Below are positions 18,366 through 26,287 of a DNA stretch of 64,000 nt, piece by piece (the stretch's first letter is position 1; every line of letters starts with the position of its first letter). Where the stretch lies: the NCBI GenBank assembly GCA_013297875.1, contig JAAFIW010000014.1, forward strand, positions 50,271-114,270, read 5' to 3'. The notes beneath the pieces are model-generated. The model had not been told where the DNA came from and searched no databases. It saw nothing but the letters and a program-made list of their open reading frames with translations. The translations under genes and the position numbers were made by a program. The DNA comes from Comamonadaceae bacterium (GTDB lineage Bacteria > Pseudomonadota > Gammaproteobacteria > Burkholderiales > Burkholderiaceae_C).

Positions 18366-18605
18366 ATGACTGACAACGACTTGCCCCCACTGATTGCCAC
18401 CCCGCCCGGCACCTACCGCCACTACAAAGGCGGCCTGTACGAGGTGCTGGACACTGTGCGCCACAGCGAAACGCTGGAGCCCATGACGCTATACCGCGCG
18501 CTGTATGGGGCGCATGGCTTGTGGGTGCGGCCTGCGGCGATGTTTGGTGAGACGGTGGTGATTGAGGGAGTGGAGCAGGCGCGATTTGTGCGTGTGGATG
18601 CGTAG
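18366..18605 (+). CDS. DUF1653 domain protein
   Basis: 79 residues. GTYRHYKGGLYEVLDTVRHS, then ETLEPMTLYRALYGAHGLWV and RPAAMFGETV is the complete DUF1653 pattern, a small single-domain beta-rich cytoplasmic protein of unknown function. It starts 33 bases from the divergent rsmB start, so the two promoters must overlap. Confidence 0.9.
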   Translation: MTDNDLPPLIATPPGTYRHYKGGLYEVLDTVRHSETLEPMTLYRALYGAHGLWVRPAAMFGETVVIEGVEQARFVRVDA

Positions 18606-18701
18606 CGGCGCGGTACAAGCAATGCGCTGCCCCCGTTTTTTTGCGTTCGTAGTGGGGATCGCTTGCGCGGCAACCGCATGCAGTCCCCGGACAAACCGCA
18701 A

Positions 18702-18779
18702 TCGGGGTCAGAGCAAAATTTCGTACCCGTACCCCGCGCGCCGACAGACACCGCGTCCTGAATTTTGCTCTGACCCCGA
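18702..18779. repeat. MITE-like inverted repeat with 19-base perfect arms
   Basis: TCGGGGTCAGAGCAAAATT (18702-18720) and its exact complement (18761-18779) flank 40 bases. GGGGTCAGAG-type arms resemble REP units moved by RAYT (Y1) transposases. The region 18606-19178 has no gene that I can support; it holds this unit, two dispersed elements and unremarkable sequence between. Confidence 0.75.
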
Positions 18780-18810
18780 ATGCTTGTGTGGCTGTGCTAA
18801 AGGGGATTCA

Positions 18811-18878
18811 ATCGCTACTATTTTTATAGCTGCTTGAGCAATCAATACATGGGCGTGCGGCTGTTTTAGCTTTGAAAC
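18811..18878 (+). repeat. Dispersed element copy 8, intergenic
   Basis: CGCTACTATTTTTATAGCTG then CTTGAGCAATCAATACATGG and TGTTTTAGCTTTGAAAC; a nearly full-length copy. Confidence 0.85.
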
Positions 18879-18989
18879 TGCTCAGCGCGCCCGAAAAAAG
18901 GGTTCAAATCGCGCTGACCCTCATTGCATGCCTGCCGGAGACTACGGGGCAGTTGGGGCACGCTGGCTTGGGATCTTTGCGAATCGTAA

Positions 18990-19057
18990 CGCTACTGAAT
19001 AGATAGCTTCTTGTGCGCTCTGGGCTTGCACTTGAGCCTGATTCTTCTTGATTTTCG
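18990..19057 (+). repeat. Dispersed element copy 9, intergenic
   Basis: CGCTACTGAATAGATAGCTT then CTTGTGCGCTCTGGGCTTGC and GAGCCTGATTCTTCTTGATT. A diverged copy upstream of the antitoxin-like gene. Confidence 0.7.
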
Positions 19058-19178
19058 AAAGGAATATGCTGTCACGTCGTATCGCGCGTCCCGCCAGATC
19101 TGGTAAGTGCTTGTCGCTTGTGGCCTGAGCAGGGGAAAATACAGGCAATCATTTTCCACCGACGGAAGAAAGTCATCC

Positions 19179-19379
19179 ATGACCACAGTTCAGGCGATAG
19201 AACAAGCCGTTCAACAACTCCCCGCTGCCGACCTGGCGGCGTTTCGCCGCTGGTTTTTTCAATTCGACGAGGCCGGATGGGATGCACAGATGCAGGCTGA
19301 TGCCGACGCCGACAAGCTGGATGATTTGGCCGATACAGCGCTGGCGGACTATGCAAGCGGCAAGGTAACTGAACTTTGA
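19179..19379 (+). CDS. Antitoxin-like protein of a type II toxin-antitoxin pair
   Basis: 66 residues from the ATG at 19179. The pattern IEQAVQQLPAADLAAFRRWF, FDEAGWDAQMQADADADKLD and ADTALADYASGKVTEL matches a common family of small antitoxins found just before RelE/ParE-fold toxins. The gene overlaps the start of a short frame that looks like the first third of such a toxin. With the toxin truncated, this is probably an orphan. Identification rests on remembered family pattern and on position. Confidence 0.65.
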   Translation: MTTVQAIEQAVQQLPAADLAAFRRWFFQFDEAGWDAQMQADADADKLDDLADTALADYASGKVTEL

Positions 19380-19483
19380 AGCACTTTGCGTCGGCAAAAT
19401 TCTGGCAATGTTTTGAGCAATTACCCGCCGATGTGCAGCAACTTGCGCGCGCCAACCAACTACTCAATCGGTACTACTTTTGA
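19376..19483 (+). pseudogene. Truncated RelE/ParE-like toxin remnant
   Basis: A TTG at 19376 overlapping the antitoxin stop opens a 35-codon frame, LKHFASAKFWQCFEQLPADV then QQLARANQLLNRYYF and a TGA. The opening KHFAS-KFW---LP--VQ-LA is the usual beginning of the toxin partner, which normally runs to about 90 residues. The frame breaks at about residue 32, exactly where the AT-rich HNH gene ends on the other strand (its TAG is at 19474-19476). The toxin core with its catalytic residues is missing. Confidence 0.6.
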
Positions 19484-20265
19484 CCATGTGAATCCCTGAG
19501 CATACTCAATAAAGAGCGCTCAAGCGCTTCAGCATTAAGACCGTAATGTGCTTCACGGTGATGGTTTGAGCATAGCGCGATTACATTATCCATCGTGTCG
19601 ATTCCATTTTTTGAAAGATGAATGATGTGGTGCGCTTCAACATAATATCCAGCATCATCTGGCAATGCGAAGCCTCGTTCACCACAAAATTCGCATTTAC
19701 CCTTTGCCCGCTTCAATACAGCAGCGCGAATTTTGGGGTCACGACGAAAGCCTGAGTACGTTCCAGCTGTCCTGCTGGGATTTAAATTCCCAATCGGGGG
19801 ATCGGAATCCAGATCGTTTATCGCATCAGGATAAGGTACTATTTTATTTGTAAAACCTATCTTGACATTTAGCACAGAAACTTCGCCCAATACATAGGCC
19901 ACATACTTGCCGCGCTCTTCGGTTAAACGTAAGCTAAGTACCCTCTCTTGGTCAAACGATTTCCTAGCTCTGGGACTATCTTGTATATCTTTAGCGATGC
20001 ATTGAATTCCGAATGCATCTCCACCTAAGCTGATGATTGAATAGATATTTTTTCTTAGCTCTTTAGCTCCGAAACGGCCATCAGTAGAAATGGCTTCTCC
20101 GAATTCATAACGCATCCTCTTCTTATCAAGTCGATCATCCCAGATAGTAAAAACAGCACGTTTGATTGTTGGGTTATAGCCGCTCCAGCTCTTTCGTATA
20201 TGAGCAAGTCCGCAGCTCAGTTCTGCACAAAAACTCGAAAATGATTGACGATTCTTTGTTTCCAT
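19474..20265 (-). CDS. HNH endonuclease family protein
   Basis: 263 residues. The C-terminal third is an HNH nuclease: a zinc knuckle CEFCGERG near residue 191, the histidines EAHHIIHLSKNGIDTMDN near 211-228 with the catalytic His and the middle Asn, and ALCSNHHREAHYG with the second Cys and last His. The N-terminal 165 residues have no domain I recognise and could be a target- or DNA-binding module. Base composition is much richer in A and T than the neighbours, and the gene interrupts a toxin-antitoxin pair, so recent transfer is likely. McrA-like restriction of modified DNA is one possibility; it has no methyltransferase next to it. Confidence 0.8.
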   Translation of the reverse strand: METKNRQSFSSFCAELSCGLAHIRKSWSGYNPTIKRAVFTIWDDRLDKKRMRYEFGEAISTDGRFGAKELRKNIYSIISLGGDAFGIQCIAKDIQDSPRARKSFDQERVLSLRLTEERGKYVAYVLGEVSVLNVKIGFTNKIVPYPDAINDLDSDPPIGNLNPSRTAGTYSGFRRDPKIRAAVLKRAKGKCEFCGERGFALPDDAGYYVEAHHIIHLSKNGIDTMDNVIALCSNHHREAHYGLNAEALERSLLSMLRDSHGQK

Positions 20266-20381
20266 AATTAGTTGTGGATAAGTTAAGTTAGAAATTCACG
20301 ATTCAATCACGGAGTAGGGCTTGTCTCCAACGCCGAACGGTATGGGTTTCTGCCAGAACGCTATTGATGCCAAATTCAACC

Positions 20382-23300
20382 TCAATACCCATCCCCCGCC
20401 CCCCGCACCCTCCCCACCACCCCCGTCAAATTTCCCCAAGCCGCCTTCCCCGGCGCAAACCGCTGGCGCATATAGCCCGCCAATTCCCCAATCTGCGCAT
20501 CACTCAAGCTGTGCCGAAACGCGGGCATAAACCCAATGTCTTTTGATGCGGGCTCGCGCACGCCGTCCAGGATGGTACGGATCAGGTTGTCGGGTTTGTC
20601 GCTGTGCAGGTTGGTGTTCAGGGCCAAGGGGGTGTTGATGCCTAGCAGGGTGGGGCCGTCGCCGTCGTGGTGGCAGCTGGCGCAGGCACCGTTGAACAGG
20701 CGTTGGGCTGAGCTGGGTGCGGGGGCCAGGGTTTGGGCGGTTTTGACTTGTTGCGCGGCCAGCGCAGCACTTTGAGATTCAGAAACCGGCTCGGTGAACG
20801 AGGCCAGGTAGACCGACATGGCGCGGATGTCTTCGTCGGGCACCACGGCCAGTTCGCGGACGATTTGGGCCATGGGGCCGTTGGCGGTACCGTGGTGTTG
20901 GGTGTGGCCTTGGCGCAGGTAGCGGTAGAACTCGGCCTGGCTCCAGGGCACGGGGGCTTTTGACAGGGCGGTGAGGGCGGGGGCTTCCCAGCCGTCGACC
21001 ACGGTGCCGCTTAGAAAGGCTTTGCCGGTTTGCTCGGCACCCAAGGCGTTGCGGGGGGTGTGGCAGGCGCTGCAGTGGCCCAGGCTGTTGACGAAGTAGG
21101 CACCGCGCTGGTAGGCGACAGAATCCGTTACTCCTGATTTGATAGCTGCTTGGGCAGTATTTACCTGGGCTGGTGGCTGTTTTGGCACTGAATTGCCTAA
21201 AAACAGTGCGTTCCAGCCTGCCATCAACGGGCGCAGGTTGAACGGGAAGGCCAGTTGCGTGGCGGGTGGCTGGTAGCGCACCGGCGGTTGCGCCATCAGG
21301 TAGGCGTACAGCGCGGTGAGGTCTTCGTCGGTGGTTTGGGCGTAGGCCGTGTAGGGGAAGGCGGGGTACAGATGGTGGCCGTCGCGGGAGATGCCTTCGC
21401 GCATGGCGCGCTGGAAGGCGGGGAGTGACCAGGTGCCGATGCCGGTTTCTGGGTCGGGCGTGAGGTTGGTGCTGATGATGCTGCCAAAGGGCGTGTCAAT
21501 CGAGCGGCCACCGGCGTTACGGGCACCGCCCTCGGTGGTGTGGCAGCCGGCGCAGTTGCCTAAAGCTGCGAGCTGCTGGCCGCGCTCGATGAGGGCGGCG
21601 GTGTAGATGGGCGCGCCGCCGGCCAGGGTGGGTTGCACGACGGGGGGAATGGCGCTGCGCCAGCCGGCCAGGCCGGCGACCAGGCCCAGCGTGCCTGCGA
21701 GCAATGCGCCGGTGCGGGCCCACCAGGTGAGGGGTTTGGGCCAGGTGGCGGTGGTGGGCAGGTTTGGGCGCGTTTGCTCAAGGAAAGCCTGCTCTTGCTG
21801 CGTCTGTATGAACCCTTCGACAGGCTCAGGGCGAACGGGGTTGGTAGTGGTTGCATCAGTGGGGTCGGTTGGCCCCGCCAGCGGATTCAGCGCCGCGCGC
21901 ACCACCTCAGGCGTGAACGGTGGCTGGCGAAAACGCACGCCGGTCGCATCAAAAATCGCGTTCGCAATGGCCGCCGTGCCGGGCACCGACGACGATTCGC
22001 CCGCGCCCAGTGGTGGCTCGCCGGGGCGGGGCATGCTGACCACTTCAATCACGGGCACATCACGAAAGCTCAAGATGGGGTAGCTGCCCCACTCCAGCGC
22101 GGCCACGGTGCCGTCTTTCGGGCTGGTGGCCACTTGCTCCAGCAGCGCGCGGCTGGTGGTTTGCAGCACGTTGCCGTGAATCTGGTGCTCCACACCAGCA
22201 GGGTTGATGAGCGCGCCCCCGTCGTGGCCCACCACCACTTTTTTCACATGCACTTCGCCGGTTTTTTTGTTCACCTGCACGTCGGCCACCCAGGCGGCCC
22301 AGGCCGCGCCGTAGCCGGGCCACTTGCTGTGCACATAGCGGGCATAGGCCGCGCCCTGGCCGTGCAGCAGATCGCCCTCGCTTGTTTGCTGTTGGGGCTG
22401 GGTGTGCGGCTGCCACGCAGCGCGCTGCGCGGTGGCTTGCAACAGCTCGGCGGCGCGCGGGTCGTTCAGGTATTGCAGGCGAAAAGCCACCGGGTCTACG
22501 CCGGCGGCCGTGGCCAGTTCGTCGATGTACGACTCGTGCGCAAACGAGTTGGGCAGGGCCGACACGCCGCGCAGCCACGAGGCGCGCAGCATGGGCGGCA
22601 TGTCGTTGACCGTCACGCGCAGGTTTTGCCAGTCATACGGCGGGCGGGCAGTGCGGTCGCCCATCTCATAGGCTTGCGCCAGGGGCTCAATCGTGCGGGT
22701 GAGCAGCAGAGCCAGCGTAGGTGAGCCGTTGGACGGGTATGACGTTTGAAAGTCGTAGGCGGCCACGGTGCCGTCTGCATTCAAGCCACCGTTGACTTGC
22801 ATCAGCTGCGCCGCGCCCTTGGGCTCCCAGGCATGCTCCTGCTCGCGCGAGAGCTGCACCCGCACGGGCGCGCCCACCGCGCGTGAGAGCAGCGCGGCAT
22901 CGGCCGCCACATCGTCTGCGCCGTTGCGGCCATAGCAGCCCGCAGCTTCCATGCGAATCACGTTGATGGCCACATCGGGCAGGCCCATCAGGCGCGACAG
23001 GTCGGCGCGCAGCACGTGGGGGTTTTGGGTGCCAGCCCAGACGGTCATGGCCTCGGGCTGCCAGTCGGCCAACGCACATGAGGGGCCGATGCTGGCGTGC
23101 ATCTGGTAGGGCCACACGTAGTTGCGGGCCAGTTGCTGGTCGGCCCCGGCGATGGCGGCGTCCACATCGCCGTTATCAATGAGTTGGCGCGGGGTAGACG
23201 GGTTGTTGCGGATCGCGCCTTCCAGGTCGCTCAGGTTTTGCAAGCCGGGCCAGGGCTTCCAGGCAACGCGCAGCTCGCGCATGGCCTGTTCGGCATGCTC

Positions 23301-24041
23301 CTCACGCAGGGCCACCACGCCCACAAAGTCACGAATCACCACGACGGCCTGGATGCCTGGGATTTGGGAGATCGACTCTTTGTCTACGGCCTGCAGCGTG
23401 TTACCAATGAAGTCGCCATGGTCAGCCCCCGCATAGGGCGGGCGCACCACGCGACCATGCAGCATGCCGGGCACGCGCATGTCATGCACAAAGGTCAATT
23501 CGCCGGTGGCCTTGGCCGGAATGTCCAGCCGGGGCACGCGGGTGCCGACGGTGTGGTGGTCTTTGGGGTTTTTGACCGGCGTGTCCAGCGCCAGATTCAG
23601 CGCGATGTGTTGGCCCACCAGCGCGCTGGAGCCCCCGTGCGCCAGCAACCAGGCCCGCGCCTGCGCCGCCGCTGCACGCAAGGGTTCGGCGTGCACTTGA
23701 ATCGACGCGCTGGCAATCGTGGCCCCCTGGTTGGGCGCGCGGGCGGTGTCGCCCAGCACCATGTTGATCTGGCTCATCGCCACGTCCAGCTCTTCAGCCA
23801 CGATTTGCGCCAGCGCCGTGCGCAGGCCGGTGCCCAGGTCTACATGGCCGTGCAAGGCGGTCACGCTGCCGTCGTCCCACACGGCCAGCAAAATTTCCAC
23901 GCCTTCCTGCGGGTTGGCGCCAACTCGGGGCGGCTGGCCGCTGATCACGGGCGTCACCGGCGGCTCGCGGGTGACCAGCAGCACGCCGGTGGCGGCGTGA
24001 AAGTCGGCTCGGGACAGGGGCTGGTCGGCGCGGCGGGGCAT
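20382..24041 (-). CDS. NicB-like molybdopterin hydroxylase subunit fused to a triheme cytochrome c
   Basis: 1219 residues. Residues 1-725 form the large subunit of the xanthine-oxidase/isoquinoline oxidoreductase class, with GHVDLGTGLRTALAQIVAEE, the AAGCYGRNGADDVAADAALL segment and the Mo-site PPLGAGESSSVPGTAAIANA (Glu base). A hydrophobic helix near 784 (ALLAGTLGLVAGLAG) leads to three cytochrome c domains with heme motifs CAGCH (about 830), CSACH (about 992) and CASCH (about 1121). This architecture is that of nicotinate dehydrogenase NicB of Pseudomonas, where electrons pass from Mo through the 2Fe-2S partner to cytochromes. Two different dispersed repeats lie in its linkers (about 735-745 and 950-971). 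Substrate nicotinate is favoured by the gene cluster but not proven. Confidence 0.85.
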   Translation of the reverse strand: MPRRADQPLSRADFHAATGVLLVTREPPVTPVISGQPPRVGANPQEGVEILLAVWDDGSVTALHGHVDLGTGLRTALAQIVAEELDVAMSQINMVLGDTARAPNQGATIASASIQVHAEPLRAAAAQARAWLLAHGGSSALVGQHIALNLALDTPVKNPKDHHTVGTRVPRLDIPAKATGELTFVHDMRVPGMLHGRVVRPPYAGADHGDFIGNTLQAVDKESISQIPGIQAVVVIRDFVGVVALREEHAEQAMRELRVAWKPWPGLQNLSDLEGAIRNNPSTPRQLIDNGDVDAAIAGADQQLARNYVWPYQMHASIGPSCALADWQPEAMTVWAGTQNPHVLRADLSRLMGLPDVAINVIRMEAAGCYGRNGADDVAADAALLSRAVGAPVRVQLSREQEHAWEPKGAAQLMQVNGGLNADGTVAAYDFQTSYPSNGSPTLALLLTRTIEPLAQAYEMGDRTARPPYDWQNLRVTVNDMPPMLRASWLRGVSALPNSFAHESYIDELATAAGVDPVAFRLQYLNDPRAAELLQATAQRAAWQPHTQPQQQTSEGDLLHGQGAAYARYVHSKWPGYGAAWAAWVADVQVNKKTGEVHVKKVVVGHDGGALINPAGVEHQIHGNVLQTTSRALLEQVATSPKDGTVAALEWGSYPILSFRDVPVIEVVSMPRPGEPPLGAGESSSVPGTAAIANAIFDATGVRFRQPPFTPEVVRAALNPLAGPTDPTDATTTNPVRPEPVEGFIQTQQEQAFLEQTRPNLPTTATWPKPLTWWARTGALLAGTLGLVAGLAGWRSAIPPVVQPTLAGGAPIYTAALIERGQQLAALGNCAGCHTTEGGARNAGGRSIDTPFGSIISTNLTPDPETGIGTWSLPAFQRAMREGISRDGHHLYPAFPYTAYAQTTDEDLTALYAYLMAQPPVRYQPPATQLAFPFNLRPLMAGWNALFLGNSVPKQPPAQVNTAQAAIKSGVTDSVAYQRGAYFVNSLGHCSACHTPRNALGAEQTGKAFLSGTVVDGWEAPALTALSKAPVPWSQAEFYRYLRQGHTQHHGTANGPMAQIVRELAVVPDEDIRAMSVYLASFTEPVSESQSAALAAQQVKTAQTLAPAPSSAQRLFNGACASCHHDGDGPTLLGINTPLALNTNLHSDKPDNLIRTILDGVREPASKDIGFMPAFRHSLSDAQIGELAGYMRQRFAPGKAAWGNLTGVVGRVRGAGDGY
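21130..21194 (+). repeat. Dispersed element copy 10, inside the NicB-like gene
   Basis: CTCCTGATTTGATAGCTGCT then TGGGCAGTATTTACCTGGGC and TGTTTTGGCACTGAATT, one of the best matches to consensus. Antisense to the gene, in the linker between the first and second heme domains; encodes QPPAQVNTAQAAIKSGVT. Confidence 0.9.
21811..21840. repeat. Second type of in-frame repeat (RPEPVEG coding)
   Basis: CCCTTCGACAGGCTCAGGGC with flanks; its complement encodes PVRPEPVEGF in the linker between the Mo domain and the membrane helix of the NicB-like protein. This sequence is a familiar interspersed repeat of many proteobacteria, seen both between and inside genes. Confidence 0.8.
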
Positions 24042-24057
24042 GGGTGCCTGTTTAAGT

Positions 24058-24112
24058 ACTTTTTGGGCTCTCGCCCAGAGATTTATTGCTCATAAGCTAT
24101 TAAAAAGTGAGC
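24058..24112 (-). repeat. Dispersed element copy 11, intergenic
   Basis: Reverse strand reads CTTTTTAATAGCTTATGAGC then AATAAATCTCTGGGCGAGAG. It lies in the 131-base gap upstream of the NicB-like gene and upstream of the divergent Tat-exported peptidase gene. Confidence 0.75.
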
Positions 24113-24172
24113 TCAGATACGCGCCAGGCGAGTATCGCGAAATAATGACATTTACTTGGCTCACCTAAGGGG

Positions 24173-25021
24173 ATGTTCATGATTCACCGTCGCAAGTTCC
24201 TGCTGACTGGATTGTTGATGGGAGCATCCCAGTCCCACGCAGAAAGCATTGGATTCGAATTGCAGCCTGCGCAGCCCCACGTCTTGGGCGATGGGATGGC
24301 CTATGCACAGGCCTATCGCGCATCGGCGCAAGCGGTTATTGCGGTCATCGTGAACCGATTGGCTTTGCCCTTCCCTTCGGCGCGCATGCTGGTGTTTGAA
24401 GACCATGCGGCGTTTGAAGCCGCGTTGATCGAGCACCTGAAACTGTCGCCCGAGGTAGCCAAAACGACTGCAAGTTTTGCGAAAGCCGCCGTTGGCCCAG
24501 GCCACCTGTTGCTGAACCACCCAGCAATGCAGACCATTGGACAGGAAGAGCAGCTGATCACCATGGCACATGAAATGACACATCTGGTACAGGCGGCCCT
24601 GAATGGCGGCCGCGCGCTGTGGCGCTACCACTGGTTGACAGAAGGCTTTGCAGAGTGGGTTGCTTTTCGGGTGGTCTACGAGCTGGGCGCAGCCGACTTT
24701 TCGCTGCAACGCCAGAAAATGCTGATCCAGGTGCGTCCCATCTGGCAGGCCGGACAACTGGCGCGTCTGGAACAGATGGACCGTTTTGACGAGTGGGTCA
24801 AAGTGCGCGCTGCACGCGGCTTCAATGCGACCTACCCGTTTGCTTTTTTTGCAGCGGAGTTCCTGATTGAGCGGCACACCCTGCCCCAGGTGACCGCCTA
24901 CTTCCGTGCCTTTTCCCAGTCGACCAATGCGGCAAACAATTTCCAGGTGACGTTTGGCGAAACGCTGCAAGATTTTCAGCTGGATTTGAATGTGCAGCTG
25001 AAGAAGTTGTTTCAGCTTTAG
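24173..25021 (+). CDS. Tat-exported gluzincin-like metallopeptidase
   Basis: 282 residues; ATG at 24173 follows AAGGGG closely, with a second Met two codons on. The N-terminus carries a twin-arginine signal (RRKFLLTGLLMGASQSHA). The active site shows HEMTH near residue 133 and EGFAEW about 24 residues later, the H-E-x-x-H plus downstream Glu arrangement of gluzincins (peptidase MA-like). The rest is helical. The gene is in the opposite direction to, and separates, the small (25.0 kb) and large (20.4-24.0 kb) subunit genes of the NicAB-like enzyme, which normally are adjacent. Substrate unknown. Confidence 0.75.
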   Translation: MFMIHRRKFLLTGLLMGASQSHAESIGFELQPAQPHVLGDGMAYAQAYRASAQAVIAVIVNRLALPFPSARMLVFEDHAAFEAALIEHLKLSPEVAKTTASFAKAAVGPGHLLLNHPAMQTIGQEEQLITMAHEMTHLVQAALNGGRALWRYHWLTEGFAEWVAFRVVYELGAADFSLQRQKMLIQVRPIWQAGQLARLEQMDRFDEWVKVRAARGFNATYPFAFFAAEFLIERHTLPQVTAYFRAFSQSTNAANNFQVTFGETLQDFQLDLNVQLKKLFQL

Positions 25022-25041
25022 CCAATACGGAAATTTGCAGT

Positions 25042-25542
25042 TCATCCGGCAAGATCAATTGGCTGGGGACTTTCACCCATCAACACAACGGCCCGGTGCA
25101 CGGCTTTGATGATTTCGACATGCGTGCCACAGCGACATAAATTGCCCGACAACTCACTGCGAATCTGCGCCTCGCTGGGCTGTGGCGTGTGGGCGAGCAG
25201 CGAAGCCGTCATCATCACCATGCCGCTGGTGCAATAGCCGCATTGCGCGGCTTGCTCGTCGATGAAGGCTTGTTGAATGGGGTGCGGCGCAGCCAGCGTG
25301 CCCAGGCCTTCCAGCGTGGTGATGTGGCGGCCCGTCATGCCCTGCGCGGGAATCACGCAGGCGCGTGCCGCCATGCCGTCAACCAGCACCGTGCAGGCAC
25401 CGCATTCACCCAGGCCGCAGCCGTATTTGGGGCTGTTGAGCTGCAAGTCGTTGCGCAGCACGTGCAACAAAGAGGCTTGCGGGGGAACCGCGAGCAGCTG
25501 GCCTTTGCCGTTGACCGTGATCTGGATGCGGGTTTCTTGCAT
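25042..25542 (-). CDS. NicA-like [2Fe-2S] subunit of the molybdenum hydroxylase
   Basis: 166 residues from the ATG at 25542 (a TTG two codons earlier is also open). Two iron-sulfur domains are seen: a plant-ferredoxin-like one with CGLGECGACTVLVDG and the further Cys of AARAC, and the helical C-terminal one with CGYCTSGM and CRCG. This is the small electron-transfer subunit of xanthine-oxidase-family enzymes and equals nicotinate dehydrogenase NicA in length. It ends 21 bases from the convergent peptidase gene and starts just downstream of livF, so it may be transcribed with the importer genes. Confidence 0.9.
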   Translation of the reverse strand: MQETRIQITVNGKGQLLAVPPQASLLHVLRNDLQLNSPKYGCGLGECGACTVLVDGMAARACVIPAQGMTGRHITTLEGLGTLAAPHPIQQAFIDEQAAQCGYCTSGMVMMTASLLAHTPQPSEAQIRSELSGNLCRCGTHVEIIKAVHRAVVLMGESPQPIDLAG

Positions 25543-25561
25543 ATCCAAACTGGCCTTGCAC

Positions 25562-26287
25562 CTACATGCTCAAGTAGGCTCGCCGCACTTCGTCATTGGC
25601 GGCCAGGTCTTGCATGGAGCCCTGGTATTTGAGCTGGCCTTTTTCCAGCACATAGGCCCGGTCTGACACCAACTGCGCAAAGTGCATGTTCTGCTCCGAC
25701 AGCAGGATGCTCACGCCCTGGCCTTTAAGGGCCAGAATCATTTGCACCATCTGCTCCACGATCACCGGGGCCACGCCTTCTGAGGGTTCATCGAGCAGGA
25801 GCACAAAGGGGTTTCCCATCAGGGTGCGCGCCACGGTGAGCATTTGCTGCTCGCCGCCACTCATGCGGCCGCCCAGGCGGGTGGGCATTTCGCCGAGGTT
25901 GGGGAAGAGCTTGAACAGGCTGGCATGCGTCCAGGCCGGTGCGGCTGTGCCATCGGGCCAGTGGCGGGGGGCTTGGCGGCCTACTTCGAGGTTTTCCAGC
26001 ACGGTCAGGTCGGTGAAGATGCGGCGGTCTTCCGGCACAAAGCCCAGGCCCAGTTTGGCGATCTGGTGGGCATCGCTTTTGGAGATGTCGTGGCCCAAAA
26101 ATCGGGTCAGGCCTGTGCGCTTTTGCATCAAGCCGATCAGGGCTTTGAGCGTGGTGGATTTGCCTGCGCCGTTGCGCCCCATCAGTGCCACCACTTCGCC
26201 GCGCTGAACCTGCAGGTTCACATCAAACAGAATCTGCGCCGCGCCGTACCAGGCGCACAGGTTTTGGGTTTCCAGCAGGGCTGTCAT
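25562..26287 (-). CDS. livF: Branched-chain-type ABC importer ATPase LivF
   Basis: 241 residues. Walker A ALMGRNGAGKST near residue 35, signature MSGGEQQML near 137, Walker B LLLDEPSEGVAP with the Glu base, and the LivF-type SEQN switch (ILLSEQNMHF). Couples ATP hydrolysis to uptake together with LivG. Its ATG overlaps the LivG stop codon. In this context the importer may carry an aromatic N-heterocycle rather than leucine; Liv-type systems are often used for aromatic compounds. Confidence 0.93.
   Translation of the reverse strand: MTALLETQNLCAWYGAAQILFDVNLQVQRGEVVALMGRNGAGKSTTLKALIGLMQKRTGLTRFLGHDISKSDAHQIAKLGLGFVPEDRRIFTDLTVLENLEVGRQAPRHWPDGTAAPAWTHASLFKLFPNLGEMPTRLGGRMSGGEQQMLTVARTLMGNPFVLLLDEPSEGVAPVIVEQMVQMILALKGQGVSILLSEQNMHFAQLVSDRAYVLEKGQLKYQGSMQDLAANDEVRRAYLSM

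Noticed and set aside
19474..20265. A complete restriction-modification system around the HNH gene
   Set aside because: No methyltransferase or specificity gene is adjacent; only a solitary nuclease can be supported.
21811..21840. RPEPVEG stretch as a special protein motif
   Set aside because: It is explained by a familiar interspersed DNA repeat and needs no functional reading.
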